Shown here in pieces: positions 37,820 through 47,394 of a stretch of 64,000 nt of DNA. The notes below the pieces were generated by a model. It searched no databases and was not told where the DNA came from. It saw nothing but the letters and a program-made list of their open reading frames with translations. Position numbers and translations under genes: made by a program. The DNA comes from TA-21 sp035620895 (GTDB lineage Archaea > Thermoproteota > Nitrososphaeria > Nitrososphaerales > Nitrososphaeraceae): the NCBI GenBank assembly GCA_035620895.1, contig DASPFY010000011.1, positions 1-64,000 on the forward strand. The letters run 5' to 3'. Within the stretch, counting starts at the first letter, position 1; every line of letters starts with the position of its first letter.

Positions 37820-39991
37820 CTAAGAACGATCCATGGTGACATTCATTGCATTGTAGTTACGAATTAAATTATCGTTTGATAAATTTATTATTTCTTTGCC
37901 AGAGTAGTGAAGATTCAGAGTCTTTGTTGGATCAGTTTTTCCTATTTCAGAAAAAATGCAGTTTCTTCTACTCAATATTCTCTTCAACCTGTCGGGCCTC
38001 CTAGTCCCTATTATGAACCTTGAATGGCTTTCAGAAAAGAGTAGATAGTCATGACGTGAGCAATTATTTGGAATTTTCTTCAAATCTATCTTTATTCCCA
38101 GATTTCCTAAAATAGCCAATTCAGCCAATGCCGTTGCAATTCCACCTTTGGAACAATCGTGTACAAAATCAATTAGTCCTTTTTCTATTAGGTCTAACAC
38201 CCCTAACCTGTTTTTCTTGTCGGTTTTCAAATCTAACTTAGGTACGTTCCCATACATTTGGCGGTCAATCAAGTCAAAATATTCAGAGCCACCTAATTCC
38301 TCACTTGTTTGACCTAAAACAAATAAAGCATTTCCAATAATCGGGATATTATTGGTAATATGAGATCGGTTTTTAATCAGACCAATAGTACCAATTACTG
38401 GTGACGGTTTAATAGGAGAATTCATTGTTTCATTATAAAAACTGACCTTTCCACCTACGACTGGAATTTTCATATATTTACAAAAATCTACGATGGCATT
38501 TATTGATTTTATAAACGTCCAATATATTTGGGAATTTTCAGGACTACCAAATTGGAGATGATCTATTATGCCAATTGGTTGCGCACCAGTACATACAACA
38601 TTTCTGCACGCTTCAGACAAGCATCCTAGCATTCCCTGATAAGGATCAAGATAACACTGTTTGGAATTTCCGTCTAATTTGATAGACACAAATTTGTTAT
38701 CATTTACTCTTATAACAGAGGCATCTGCACCGGGTTTTAACACAGTTCTCAAACCCACTTCATGGTCATACTGTTGGTAGACCCAATCTTTATTACCAAT
38801 GTTAGGATTTGCAAGCAAACATAACAAAATGTCGTTGTAATTCTCCACCTTGGCCAATTCAATTTTGCTTTTTGACCTATTCAAATAGTCTGGTTTTCTT
38901 GCCTTCCTTTTAGATAGTGGGGCTTTTACCATTAAATTACAAGAGATATTGGCTATTGGCTTGCCATCATAAAGGATTTTGAGATTATCCCGACCACTTA
39001 CTTTACCAATAATTGAATACGTTACGCCAAATTTTGTGAATATGTCAGTAAATCTAGATAATCTTTCCTTATTGATAATGTATATCATTCTTTCCTGCGA
39101 TTCTGAAATCATTATTTCATTTGGAGATATATCAGTTACTTTGGTATGTACAGCGGATAATTCAATCTCAAACCCTTTTTCAACCAGATGAGATAACTCA
39201 GACAGACAACAAGACAAACCTCCACCTCCAAGGTCCTTTGTAGCATTTATACAGTTATTATTAGTTGCCTCAATTGTAGCTTCAATCAATAATTTTTCTA
39301 AAAATGGATCAGGAATCTGAACAGCAGACCTATCTTCTTCATTGTCCAGTAATTTTGAAGCAAAGGATGCTCCTCGGATTCCATCTTTTCCTGTAGGATT
39401 GCCTGCAAGGACTATTAGATCACCTTCCTCTGCATGATTGGAAATAATTTGGTCTCTTTTGCCAAGCCCTATTGCCGCAACGTCAACTAAACAATAGTCT
39501 TTGAAAGAATTATCAAACTCAATATCTCCTCCCACAGTGGGAATCCCAATGCAATTGCCATAATCTGCTATTCCCTTCACCACGTTCTTAAACAACCACT
39601 TTGACTTTGACGTCTTGTTCTGGTTATCTAATGAGGAAAATCGTAACGCATCAAGTAGTGCAATAGGTCTGGTTCCCATTGAAATAATATCCCTTATTAC
39701 CCCCCCTACTCCCGTGGCTGCTCCTCCATAGGGTTCTACTGCAGATGGATGGTTGTGGCTTTCAATGTGGACAGTTATAACATCATCATCTCCGATATCA
39801 AGTACCCCAGCATCATATCCTGGACCAACTATTACCCTTTTACCACGTGACGGTAATGATCTTACATATTTTTTTGATGATTTATATGAACAATGCTCAG
39901 ACCATTCGGCATCTATCATGTCAATTTCTAACAAATTAGGATTCCTTCCCAATTTTTTTATCAAGTAAATTTCTTCTTCTTTAGTTAGCAA
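37820..39991 (-). CDS. purL: Phosphoribosylformylglycinamidine synthase subunit II
   Basis: Small-type PurL (723 residues), the ATP-dependent synthetase part of FGAM synthase; it normally needs PurQ and PurS. Family segments DAEWSEHCSYKSSKKY near the start, HIESHNHPSAVEPYGGAATGVGG, and the late HDCSKGGIATALAE are present. PurQ lies 14 bases upstream on the same strand. No purS was found in this window. Confidence 0.96.
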   Translation of the reverse strand: MLTKEEEIYLIKKLGRNPNLLEIDMIDAEWSEHCSYKSSKKYVRSLPSRGKRVIVGPGYDAGVLDIGDDDVITVHIESHNHPSAVEPYGGAATGVGGVIRDIISMGTRPIALLDALRFSSLDNQNKTSKSKWLFKNVVKGIADYGNCIGIPTVGGDIEFDNSFKDYCLVDVAAIGLGKRDQIISNHAEEGDLIVLAGNPTGKDGIRGASFASKLLDNEEDRSAVQIPDPFLEKLLIEATIEATNNNCINATKDLGGGGLSCCLSELSHLVEKGFEIELSAVHTKVTDISPNEIMISESQERMIYIINKERLSRFTDIFTKFGVTYSIIGKVSGRDNLKILYDGKPIANISCNLMVKAPLSKRKARKPDYLNRSKSKIELAKVENYNDILLCLLANPNIGNKDWVYQQYDHEVGLRTVLKPGADASVIRVNDNKFVSIKLDGNSKQCYLDPYQGMLGCLSEACRNVVCTGAQPIGIIDHLQFGSPENSQIYWTFIKSINAIVDFCKYMKIPVVGGKVSFYNETMNSPIKPSPVIGTIGLIKNRSHITNNIPIIGNALFVLGQTSEELGGSEYFDLIDRQMYGNVPKLDLKTDKKNRLGVLDLIEKGLIDFVHDCSKGGIATALAELAILGNLGIKIDLKKIPNNCSRHDYLLFSESHSRFIIGTRRPDRLKRILSRRNCIFSEIGKTDPTKTLNLHYSGKEIINLSNDNLIRNYNAMNVTMDRS

Positions 39992-40005
39992 TATGTATCA
40001 TTTAC

Positions 40006-40698
40006 TCAGTTTTTTATGTAGGATGATAAGAAGTTTTTTAATGAAAGGAATATCAGTCCCGCATTGCTTGTTGTTTGATTGGGTAATAAGATTGGTTCTG
40101 ATGCGCGTTCAGGATGGGGCATGAGCCCCATTACATTTCCTTCCTTATTACAAATTGCTGCAATCATTTCAGTAGAACCATTTGGGTTTTGATCTTTATA
40201 TTTGAAAACAATCTGATTATTTTCATTCAGTTCATGGAGTTTATCATCACTTATTATATATCGGCCTTCTCCATGTGCTATAGGGATATTGATCTTATCA
40301 TTTAACCTGAACAATTTAGTAAAAGGTGTGTTGACATTCAATACTTCTATTTCTAACCACTTACAAGAAAATTTTAGTTTGATGTTATTTACCAAAGCTC
40401 CAGGTAGCAATCCAGCTTCAACTAGGATTTGAAAACCATTACAAATTCCAAGAATTGGTAATCCTTCATCAGCTTTTTTCTTTATGGCTTCCACTATCGG
40501 ACTTTGTGCGGCTATGACACCTGCACGCAACCTATCTCCATAAGAAAAGCCTCCTGGTAATATTAAGGCGTCATACCCTTCTATTGATTTTTCCGTGTGC
40601 CAAACATATTGAGCGTTTATTCCCACAACTTCATTCAGAACATGATGTACATCACGATCGCAATTACTTCCTGGAAAAACAACTATTCCTGTCTTCAC
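40006..40698 (-). CDS. purQ: Phosphoribosylformylglycinamidine synthase subunit I (glutaminase)
   Basis: Class I glutamine amidotransferase subunit (230 residues) that supplies ammonia to PurL. The nucleophile cysteine is in GICNGFQ (about residue 88), with the His/Glu pair in HPERA near the C-terminus; the beginning (KTGIVVFPGSNCDRDV) is typical. It opens the purQ-purL-purF block and shares a divergent promoter region with the CBS gene. Confidence 0.95.
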   Translation of the reverse strand: MKTGIVVFPGSNCDRDVHHVLNEVVGINAQYVWHTEKSIEGYDALILPGGFSYGDRLRAGVIAAQSPIVEAIKKKADEGLPILGICNGFQILVEAGLLPGALVNNIKLKFSCKWLEIEVLNVNTPFTKLFRLNDKINIPIAHGEGRYIISDDKLHELNENNQIVFKYKDQNPNGSTEMIAAICNKEGNVMGLMPHPERASEPILLPNQTTSNAGLIFLSLKNFLSSYIKN

Positions 40699-40852
40699 TT
40701 AAAATCTATCCTATCTGTTGCTTACTAGTAATTTTAATTTATTTGTAAGTTCAGATTTTCAAAGTTGTTCTGAATTAATATCGATACCTCTTAAATGTTA
40801 TTTTGAGACTAGAGGCTTAAGTTTTTATCTTGATGAGTATTTTCATTGAATA

Positions 40853-41266
40853 TTGAACGATAGAGTCCAGGATATAATGACAAAGAATGTCGTATCAATC
40901 GATGAAGGGATCACTGCTCATGAAGCAGCAAAAGTTATGACTGAAAAACGGATAAGCTCTCTTATAGTCGAAAGAGAAAACGTTCCTGTCGGGATTATCA
41001 CTGAAAAGGATTTTGTAAAGAAAATCTGTATCAAGGATTTAGTATCTTCAAAGGTCAAGGTAGGTACGATAATGTCAAAAATACAGACATACGCAAGTCC
41101 TGACATGCCTGTAGAAGTAGCCGTACAAAGAATGGTCAATCATAAAATACGTAGGTTGCCCATAATTTCAGATGGAAAGGTAGTTGGTATCGTCACGGTT
41201 ACTGATCTGGCAAGACAGCTAAGAACCATATTGCTAGTAGATGGTATATTGTCAGAAGAAACTTGA
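40853..41266 (+). CDS. CBS domain protein
   Basis: A 137-residue protein made of two CBS domains (about 7-60 and 70-125), each ending in the typical VGIITEKDF or VGIVTVTDL pattern. Such pairs bind adenine nucleotides or SAM and regulate partners. Starts at TTG 40853 after a weak TATA near 40818-40827. Being divergent from purQ, it might monitor purine nucleotides, but that is only inferred from position. Confidence 0.88.
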   Translation: MNDRVQDIMTKNVVSIDEGITAHEAAKVMTEKRISSLIVERENVPVGIITEKDFVKKICIKDLVSSKVKVGTIMSKIQTYASPDMPVEVAVQRMVNHKIRRLPIISDGKVVGIVTVTDLARQLRTILLVDGILSEET

Positions 41267-41332
41267 GTATTAAAGAAAAAAGAAATGGCCCTAGGCAAAA
41301 TATAATAGTTACAGAGTTCTCTAGTTCAGAGT

Positions 41333-42508
41333 ATGAAAAAGTATCTTGCATTTTCTTTAATCATTATTTCATTAGTAATTATTGTGCAAAATAATCTAAT
41401 ATATGCGCAGCCCTCATTAAGAGACCCTAATCTAAAAGTGGAATCTTTCGTAAGTGGTATTTCATCTCCAACGAGCATGTTGTTCTTAGATGACAATAAC
41501 ATTTTAGTTTTAGAAAAAGATGGAAATGTTAGGCTTGTTAGCAATGGGATGCTCCAAGCACAACCCTTAGTATCACTAACTGTTGATAGCAAGAATGAGC
41601 GAGGATTATTGGGGGCAGAAAGAGTTGGTGAAAGCGTATTTTTGTACGCTACAGTAAAAGATGGTGAGGTAATAAACAGAATATACAAGTATACTCTGGC
41701 AGGCGCAGAACTAACTAATGAGGAAGAATTTATGGATCTTCCAGGAACCCCGGCTACTAATCATCAAGGAGGTAAACTAGCAGTGAGTAACGATGGATAT
41801 CTTTATTCAGTAACTGGGGAGCTTCAAAGAGATGGAAAAGATCAAAATATCGTCAACGGTCCTGATCCAGATTTTAGTGGGGCAATCTTGAAAATAGATC
41901 CAAATGATGGCTCACCCGCACCTAACAATCCTTTCCAAGGTGACAATCCCAATAACCCCTTAAACTGGTATCAAGCTTATGGAATAAGAAATAGTTTTGG
42001 ACTTGGGGTTGATCCTATTACGGGAACCCTGTGGGACACGGAAAATGGGGATCAAACACACGATGAAATAAACTTGGTAAGTCCAGGATTTAATAGTGGA
42101 TGGAAACTTGCGATGGGACCCATTTCAGATAGCGGAATAACAGAGAATGATCTGGTAAGCTTCCCAAACTCAAGTTATAAGGATCCAATTCTGAGCTTTA
42201 TAGATTCCTTTGGTATTACGGATATCGAATTCTTGAACTCGGATAAACTAGGCGCCGAATACTCTAATAATGCATTTGTGGGGGACTATGGTTATGGAAA
42301 TCTGTATCGGTTTGAATTAAATGATGACAGAACCGACTTTAATTTAGATTCACCAGGCTTGGATGATCGTGTTGTAGACAATGATGATGAATTGGCTTCT
42401 ATACTGTTTGGAGAGGGCTTTGCACGAGTAACTGATATAAAGACAGGACCTGATGGATTCCTTTACGTGCTTTCCTTTGATGATGGTGCAATCTACAGAA
42501 TAAGTTGA
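41333..42508 (+). CDS. Exported PQQ-dependent sugar dehydrogenase (GDH/HHIP-like propeller)
   Basis: A secreted six-bladed beta-propeller (391 residues) of the soluble glucose/aldose dehydrogenase family. A signal peptide (1-25, ending IYAQ) precedes the domain. Conserved parts are ATNHQGGKLAVSNDGYLY (with the catalytic-type His), RNSFGLGVDP and WDTENGDQTHDEINLV, and FVGDYGYGNLYR late. PQQ use in archaea is uncertain, since the family can also act as non-enzymatic propellers. Confidence 0.82.
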   Translation: MKKYLAFSLIIISLVIIVQNNLIYAQPSLRDPNLKVESFVSGISSPTSMLFLDDNNILVLEKDGNVRLVSNGMLQAQPLVSLTVDSKNERGLLGAERVGESVFLYATVKDGEVINRIYKYTLAGAELTNEEEFMDLPGTPATNHQGGKLAVSNDGYLYSVTGELQRDGKDQNIVNGPDPDFSGAILKIDPNDGSPAPNNPFQGDNPNNPLNWYQAYGIRNSFGLGVDPITGTLWDTENGDQTHDEINLVSPGFNSGWKLAMGPISDSGITENDLVSFPNSSYKDPILSFIDSFGITDIEFLNSDKLGAEYSNNAFVGDYGYGNLYRFELNDDRTDFNLDSPGLDDRVVDNDDELASILFGEGFARVTDIKTGPDGFLYVLSFDDGAIYRIS

Positions 42509-42577
42509 GCACATTGGCTAAATATTGAATGTCAGAGAAGACATCCTTTTCTTTAACTCTTCTATCTTTGTAACCAT

Positions 42578-44395
42578 TTAGCTGCTATCAATTTGAAAAA
42601 TACTTATTTTCTGACCCGCTATTATAGCATTCAATATCTTTCTACCACCTTCGGATCTCTTGTCAATTTTGATTCTTGATTTCTTTCCCACCTGATTTGC
42701 ACAAATAAATTCATCATCAATGTACAAATTTACTTTTTTACCAATTGTTTGTTCATCTAATTTTATGACAACTCCATTGCCCGACTCGTTTGTTTCAAAA
42801 TATACTTCCTTGCCAAGAGTAGGAGTTTTCATTTCAATGTCTATTCTTATGCCAAGCATATCTTCAAGTTCACTTATAGTCGATCCACCTTTTCCTATTA
42901 TCCTAGGAATTGTATCTTTCTGGACCTTAATTCTAACTTTATTGTCTGATATGATGGATATCTCTGGATTGGGATCAAAACGGCGAATTACATCTTTTAT
43001 CTTTGACTCTGCAAGTTTATAGATATTATTTTGATTTGCTTCGCTATCTTGGTCAACGGGCACTATGACATTTTCTTCACCAAATGTATAAATCTCATAT
43101 TCAGTTAAACCTGTGGAGAAATCCTTGACTTCTACAACTGGCCGTGCAAGATCAGCCTCTGTCATTCTATACGGTACTTTGACAGTGAGCGAAATTTCAT
43201 AAACCTTCTTTATCATTCCCGCATCCATAAAGATAATGGTATCAAGAATTTGCGGTATCATTCCTAATTCAATTCTTCCAATAAATCTCTGTACTGCATC
43301 CAAGGGTTTGCTTGCATGGATAACTCCTATCATACCAACTCCGGCTAACTTCATGTCCGAAAAAACTTGAAAATCTCTATATCGTCTTATCTCATCAAAA
43401 ATGGTATAGTCAGGACGTACAAGCAACAAAATGTCAACTGCGTTTTCGAAGCTTCCTTCAAGAGGTCCGTATTGAGTTACTTCTTTAGGCACTTGCAAAT
43501 CTCTAGGAGATTCAAATGTCTTTACAATCTTATTTTGAGTAACATAAAATTCAGCGAGACTACTTGCCAATGTACTCTTGCCGGATCCAGGTGGCCCTGC
43601 AATAATTATTCCTTCGACATCTGATGTCAATCGCGTTAATAACTTTTCACTCAATCCATAATCTTCAAGTGTCAACTTTGCGATTGGTTTTACGATCGTA
43701 ATTTCTTGCCCGTCTGAAAATGGTTCCTCAGTTATCGCAATTCTGTATGTGCCTAATTGAATAACAGTTGCTCCATCCTTGTTAATTTCCGTGAACCCTT
43801 TTTTAGATCTTGATTGTTCTAAAATTTCCTTGGTTATTTCATGGATATCTCCTGCGGATAGTTTATTTTCTTCTAGACGTATTAGCTTCAAGTTTCCAGG
43901 TACTCCCTTTTTTGCGAAAGGATAAGTACCTTCCTTTAAATGAATGCTCATGGTGTCATTATCAAAGTATTTTTCAAATTGTAGATTTGAATCCTCTTTA
44001 GAGGAACTAATATGAATTGATTTTATACCATGAGCTTCAGATACTAGATGCTGAACATAGTCACATGTAATCAAAGTTGCGTTATTATCTAGAGCAATAT
44101 CTTTTATTATAGCATCAATTCTCCCATGTTTAGCCAATCTAATTTCTTCAATTGTTGGTCTGGTTCCGCTAAATTCCAGACTTATTTTTCTGGCTTTGCA
44201 TAAATCCCTTAACTTTTTTATTTCAAGCAATCCTTCTATTCCATGTGACTTGTTCGTTGATGCCTGTGCCTGAAGTTCGTCCAGAACAGCTATGGGGATG
44301 ATAATTTGGCTATTTGATTCAATTTTATCATTTATGATTTCTGGAACCTTGCCATCAATTATTACACTGGTATCTAAAACGAATTTATCGATCAT
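42578..44395 (-). CDS. PIN domain, PilT-type ATPase and KH domain fusion protein
   Basis: A 605-residue protein conserved in archaea (COG1855-type). Residues 1-135 are a PIN ribonuclease-like domain with acidic residues in FVLDTSVIIDGKVPE and ARHGRIDAIIKDIA-type motif (KHGRIDAIIKD); residues about 245-440 are a secretion-type ATPase with Walker A AGPPGSGKST and Walker B-like DYTIFDEI; residues about 485-540 form a KH RNA-binding domain (IPRIIGKGGSTISELE). An RNA-processing or decay function powered by ATP is likely but unproven. It follows the double-SDR gene by 89 bases. Confidence 0.9.
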   Translation of the reverse strand: MIDKFVLDTSVIIDGKVPEIINDKIESNSQIIIPIAVLDELQAQASTNKSHGIEGLLEIKKLRDLCKARKISLEFSGTRPTIEEIRLAKHGRIDAIIKDIALDNNATLITCDYVQHLVSEAHGIKSIHISSSKEDSNLQFEKYFDNDTMSIHLKEGTYPFAKKGVPGNLKLIRLEENKLSAGDIHEITKEILEQSRSKKGFTEINKDGATVIQLGTYRIAITEEPFSDGQEITIVKPIAKLTLEDYGLSEKLLTRLTSDVEGIIIAGPPGSGKSTLASSLAEFYVTQNKIVKTFESPRDLQVPKEVTQYGPLEGSFENAVDILLLVRPDYTIFDEIRRYRDFQVFSDMKLAGVGMIGVIHASKPLDAVQRFIGRIELGMIPQILDTIIFMDAGMIKKVYEISLTVKVPYRMTEADLARPVVEVKDFSTGLTEYEIYTFGEENVIVPVDQDSEANQNNIYKLAESKIKDVIRRFDPNPEISIISDNKVRIKVQKDTIPRIIGKGGSTISELEDMLGIRIDIEMKTPTLGKEVYFETNESGNGVVIKLDEQTIGKKVNLYIDDEFICANQVGKKSRIKIDKRSEGGRKILNAIIAGQKISIFQIDSS

Positions 44396-44484
44396 ATTAT
44401 TAGATTATAACTTCTAGATTAATGTGCTTTATTATAAAATCAGAATAAAAAATTGGAAGTTGCCAGGTTTAGTTACAATTGATT

Positions 44485-46275
44485 TTATGATTCATCAACA
44501 TAAAATATGGTTTGATTATTTCCACCGTCTGGCTGTGACATCATATTCAATATCATATTGGTCATTTTTTCTTCATCTGGTTCGCGCCCTTCAATATTTC
44601 CAGCAAGCAGCAAGTATTGTCTAATGTTGGATTTTATGACATCACGTAATTCTTGATTAACAGTTGCATTGAAGGGTCTCAGAGCACCTCTAAATATTTC
44701 TGATCTTGCTCGAACAACTCCCGAGATTTTATCTCCAACAGGCGCGTCTGGACCTACAACAATTATTGATCCCTTTGACCCTTTAAATAGAGATGGTTCA
44801 CTGACTGCTCCTGGAGGAGCCATGTGGGTTACAGCCTCTCTAGTTATTAATGCCGGTACAAACAAATATTTCTCGACCAAATGATCCCATTGTTTCCTAT
44901 CAAGGGACCTTAACGCCACATCATAATCATGCTCACCAGTCAACAAAACTACTCCATCTATTGCGGAGAATTTTTTTGAAATCAATCTAAATATTTCCTT
45001 TACTGTCTCCTCATTTGATAGGTTTACAGAATGGGAATGATACTCCTTATAGTAACTTAATTCTTTACTATCTTTTGTGAGAATCACCAATTGCTTGATT
45101 TTGTTAATAAGAGAATTTGCAATGATTTTTGCACGTTTAAGATCTTTTTCTGCTGAAGAATTTATTATCAGGACGATAACTTTATCCGAAATATCCACGT
45201 CCTTCTGATGAATATATGTTCCAATTATTGGTCGTGTTGGATAAAATACTCTATCGTTTGGTATAACCCTACCGTTCAATAACTTGCTCATTTTTTCAGA
45301 TGATAAGTTTAGAACCATTTCTGCAACTTGGTCCTGTGAAAGAAATTCCTTGTCAACTATCATTTTCTTCGTATTCAGCTGGATTTTTTCAGCAATTTCC
45401 TGAGTTTTTGACAGGAGTTCTCTGAGCTTTGAAAAGAGTTTAGTTTTATCATCCTGATTTTTTATCCTTTCACCAAATACGTCTTGTAGAACTATATCCA
45501 TTTCTTTATCTATGACTGTCTGATCCTCTCCTAAGATATTTAATAGCCGTTGTAATGTTTTTTCTATTTCAATCGATGATAGTCCTGGAAAGCCTCCAAT
45601 ACGCAAGAATTCTGCAGCTGCTTTTGGATAAACAGTTTTGTAGATACGATCCGAATGAACTGGTCCTGGATTAGTAGCTACTGATTGAATTCCATCAGGG
45701 ACTAATTCCCATGCAAAGGCTTCTGCTAGCCTATTTTTTGCCCCTTGAGCACTTGTGTAAGGAGTTCTGAATCTATAAGGTCGCTGTTCATACTTGTTTT
45801 CTTCTGTGAAGAATGTAGATATGGTAATAACTTTAGCCCCTTTTCGCATGATTTCAATGGATTTTAGGGTAGTCCAAAATGTACCTGTTAAATGTATTAT
45901 TACACATTCTTTGAATTCAGCAAAATTTGAATTCGTAAACAGCTTTACCGGTCCTGAAACTCCGGCATTGTTTACGAGAATATCGACAGGCCCCATTTCC
46001 TTTAATATAATACTGAACATATTTGTTATTGCCATTTCATCTGAGACATCAACTCCCGGAAATATCCTAATTTTTCCTTTGCTTCCTGTACTGGCCGCAA
46101 TCTTTTCTAATTCAACTCGTGTTTGTTCTAAGGGTTCTTTTCTTCTTCCAAGTAAAATTATGGTGGCACCATTTTCAGCAAATCTCTTTGCGATGGCTTG
46201 GCCTATTCCAGTTCCGCTACCCGTGACTACTACAACTTTATCGGCAAACTTAGAATCATCCAAATAAGAGTCCAT
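44485..46275 (-). CDS. Two-domain SDR protein with malonyl-CoA reductase-like layout
   Basis: A 596-residue protein made of two Rossmann domains. Domain 1 (about 10-225, closing at 315-345) is an SDR with TGSGTGIG (18-25), NNAG (102-105), Ser153 and Tyr173; the catalytic Lys of YxxxK is a Gln (Y173-TSA-Q177), with K180 three residues on. Then comes GPVHSDRI (204-211). A helical insert (about 226-315) interrupts domain 1. Domain 2 (about 355-570) is SDR-like but lacks catalytic residues. This order, including the insert and the final EPDEEKMTNMILNMM helix, matches the C-terminal half of Chloroflexus malonyl-CoA reductase as I recall it. The reaction is therefore a hypothesis; a generic SDR is the safe call. 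Confidence 0.7.
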   Translation of the reverse strand: MDSYLDDSKFADKVVVVTGSGTGIGQAIAKRFAENGATIILLGRRKEPLEQTRVELEKIAASTGSKGKIRIFPGVDVSDEMAITNMFSIILKEMGPVDILVNNAGVSGPVKLFTNSNFAEFKECVIIHLTGTFWTTLKSIEIMRKGAKVITISTFFTEENKYEQRPYRFRTPYTSAQGAKNRLAEAFAWELVPDGIQSVATNPGPVHSDRIYKTVYPKAAAEFLRIGGFPGLSSIEIEKTLQRLLNILGEDQTVIDKEMDIVLQDVFGERIKNQDDKTKLFSKLRELLSKTQEIAEKIQLNTKKMIVDKEFLSQDQVAEMVLNLSSEKMSKLLNGRVIPNDRVFYPTRPIIGTYIHQKDVDISDKVIVLIINSSAEKDLKRAKIIANSLINKIKQLVILTKDSKELSYYKEYHSHSVNLSNEETVKEIFRLISKKFSAIDGVVLLTGEHDYDVALRSLDRKQWDHLVEKYLFVPALITREAVTHMAPPGAVSEPSLFKGSKGSIIVVGPDAPVGDKISGVVRARSEIFRGALRPFNATVNQELRDVIKSNIRQYLLLAGNIEGREPDEEKMTNMILNMMSQPDGGNNQTIFYVDES

Positions 46276-46396
46276 CCCCTTTAGGCATAACTTGAAGGCA
46301 TATTTAATACACTATTAAATATAACGAGGGCTGGCAAGCTGTTACCGAAAATTTGAAAATTTTATAAAATAAATAGCATTTGAACAATTTTCACAC

Positions 46397-46407
46397 AATT
46401 TATTTAT
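46397..46407 (+). promoter_or_regulatory. TATA box of the 91-residue protein
   Basis: ATTTATTTATC lies about 27 bases before the ATG at 46429, a standard archaeal spacing. Confidence 0.45.
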
Positions 46408-46428
46408 CAGTGGAAAAATACAAAAACC

Positions 46429-46704
46429 ATGAATGAAGCACATACAGCAGATCATAATGCCACTCATGATGATTCGGAAGAATCTGAGACTATCAAAATC
46501 GTGAATCTAAATGAAATATTTGCTTCACAAATGATTAAGAAAGGGTTGACTGTTGAGGCAGTCCCAATAGGTACGCTAAACTTGGAGCGTGAGGAGTATT
46601 ATAATAATGATATCAGCTCAAATCCGAGGTTTATTACCAATCGTGGTTGTATCAAGATAAAAGACAAGGAAATATGCATGATTCAGATTATCCAAAGATT
46701 CTAA
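46429..46704 (+). CDS. Small acidic hypothetical protein
   Basis: A 91-residue protein with a His/Asp/Glu-rich start (HTADHNATHDDSEESE) that could bind metal, followed by a compact part ending in two short strands (CIKIKDKEICMIQII). No family recognised. A TATA box at 46397-46407 at the right distance supports real expression. It lies alone between two minus-strand genes. Confidence 0.55.
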   Translation: MNEAHTADHNATHDDSEESETIKIVNLNEIFASQMIKKGLTVEAVPIGTLNLEREEYYNNDISSNPRFITNRGCIKIKDKEICMIQIIQRF

Positions 46705-46842
46705 CTAACTAACTATGGCTGGACACATTGAATTTTATCAGTAGGTTTTGTCAAGAGATAAAATCTAAATTAACGTCTTGCTATCAGTCAATTCTTTCAT
46801 ATCATATCAAACTACAGAAGTCATGTCATCTTAGGGTAAGAG

Positions 46843-47394
46843 TTAAGCTCTCCACCAATCGAAGCCAAGGAAGTAAACTCTTCGAGGTTTCATCGATGTG
46901 ATTGCCAAAATAAATTGCTTTTTTACCGTAGTTGCCAACCTTCCCGCTAATACTATTCCAGTAGCCGTAATGTCTTGTTGATTATCTACAACCTGCACCA
47001 GAAATGGCGCATGGTCAATGCCTGGACCGTGCTCATAAACAGCGAAATCACAACCAAACTTGATGCCTGGAGAAACAATATATCCAACGTCTCTTAATTT
47101 TTTGAATACCAAATATTTTATGTCAAAATCGACGTATTGTTTTCTACAAATCTCTTTCATTTCCTTTAAAATAATCCGTTCTCCCTCGACATTATTTACC
47201 GTAAGTAATTTTGCTTCCACTAAATAACATCCTTCAATGAGATCTAGGATAAGAGGGGTTTCAAAATCGATTCCCTTTGGTTTATAGATACCGAGCGGTT
47301 TCCCATAGTAGCCTAGAGAAAATATTGACCGTGAATCATCAATGTCCCATATGATTATTCTGCTCTCTACTAGGGTACCTGAAAAAGAACCCAT
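46843..47394 (-). CDS. endA: tRNA-splicing endonuclease
   Basis: Cuts introns from archaeal tRNAs at bulge-helix-bulge sites. From the ATG at 47394 it has 183 residues. The catalytic triad is visible: Tyr in FAVYEHGPG, His in IDHAPFLVQV and Lys in LATTVKKQF. The size suits the homotetrameric type. A longer in-frame start at 47442 lies inside the upstream gene; the ATG at 47394 overlaps its stop (TAATG), a typical coupling point. Confidence 0.92.
   Translation of the reverse strand: MGSFSGTLVESRIIIWDIDDSRSIFSLGYYGKPLGIYKPKGIDFETPLILDLIEGCYLVEAKLLTVNNVEGERIILKEMKEICRKQYVDFDIKYLVFKKLRDVGYIVSPGIKFGCDFAVYEHGPGIDHAPFLVQVVDNQQDITATGIVLAGRLATTVKKQFILAITSMKPRRVYFLGFDWWRA

Noticed and set aside
44424..44624. 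A 66-codon plus-strand frame at the end of the double-SDR gene
   Set aside because: Mostly antisense to the SDR coding region, with no domain or promoter.
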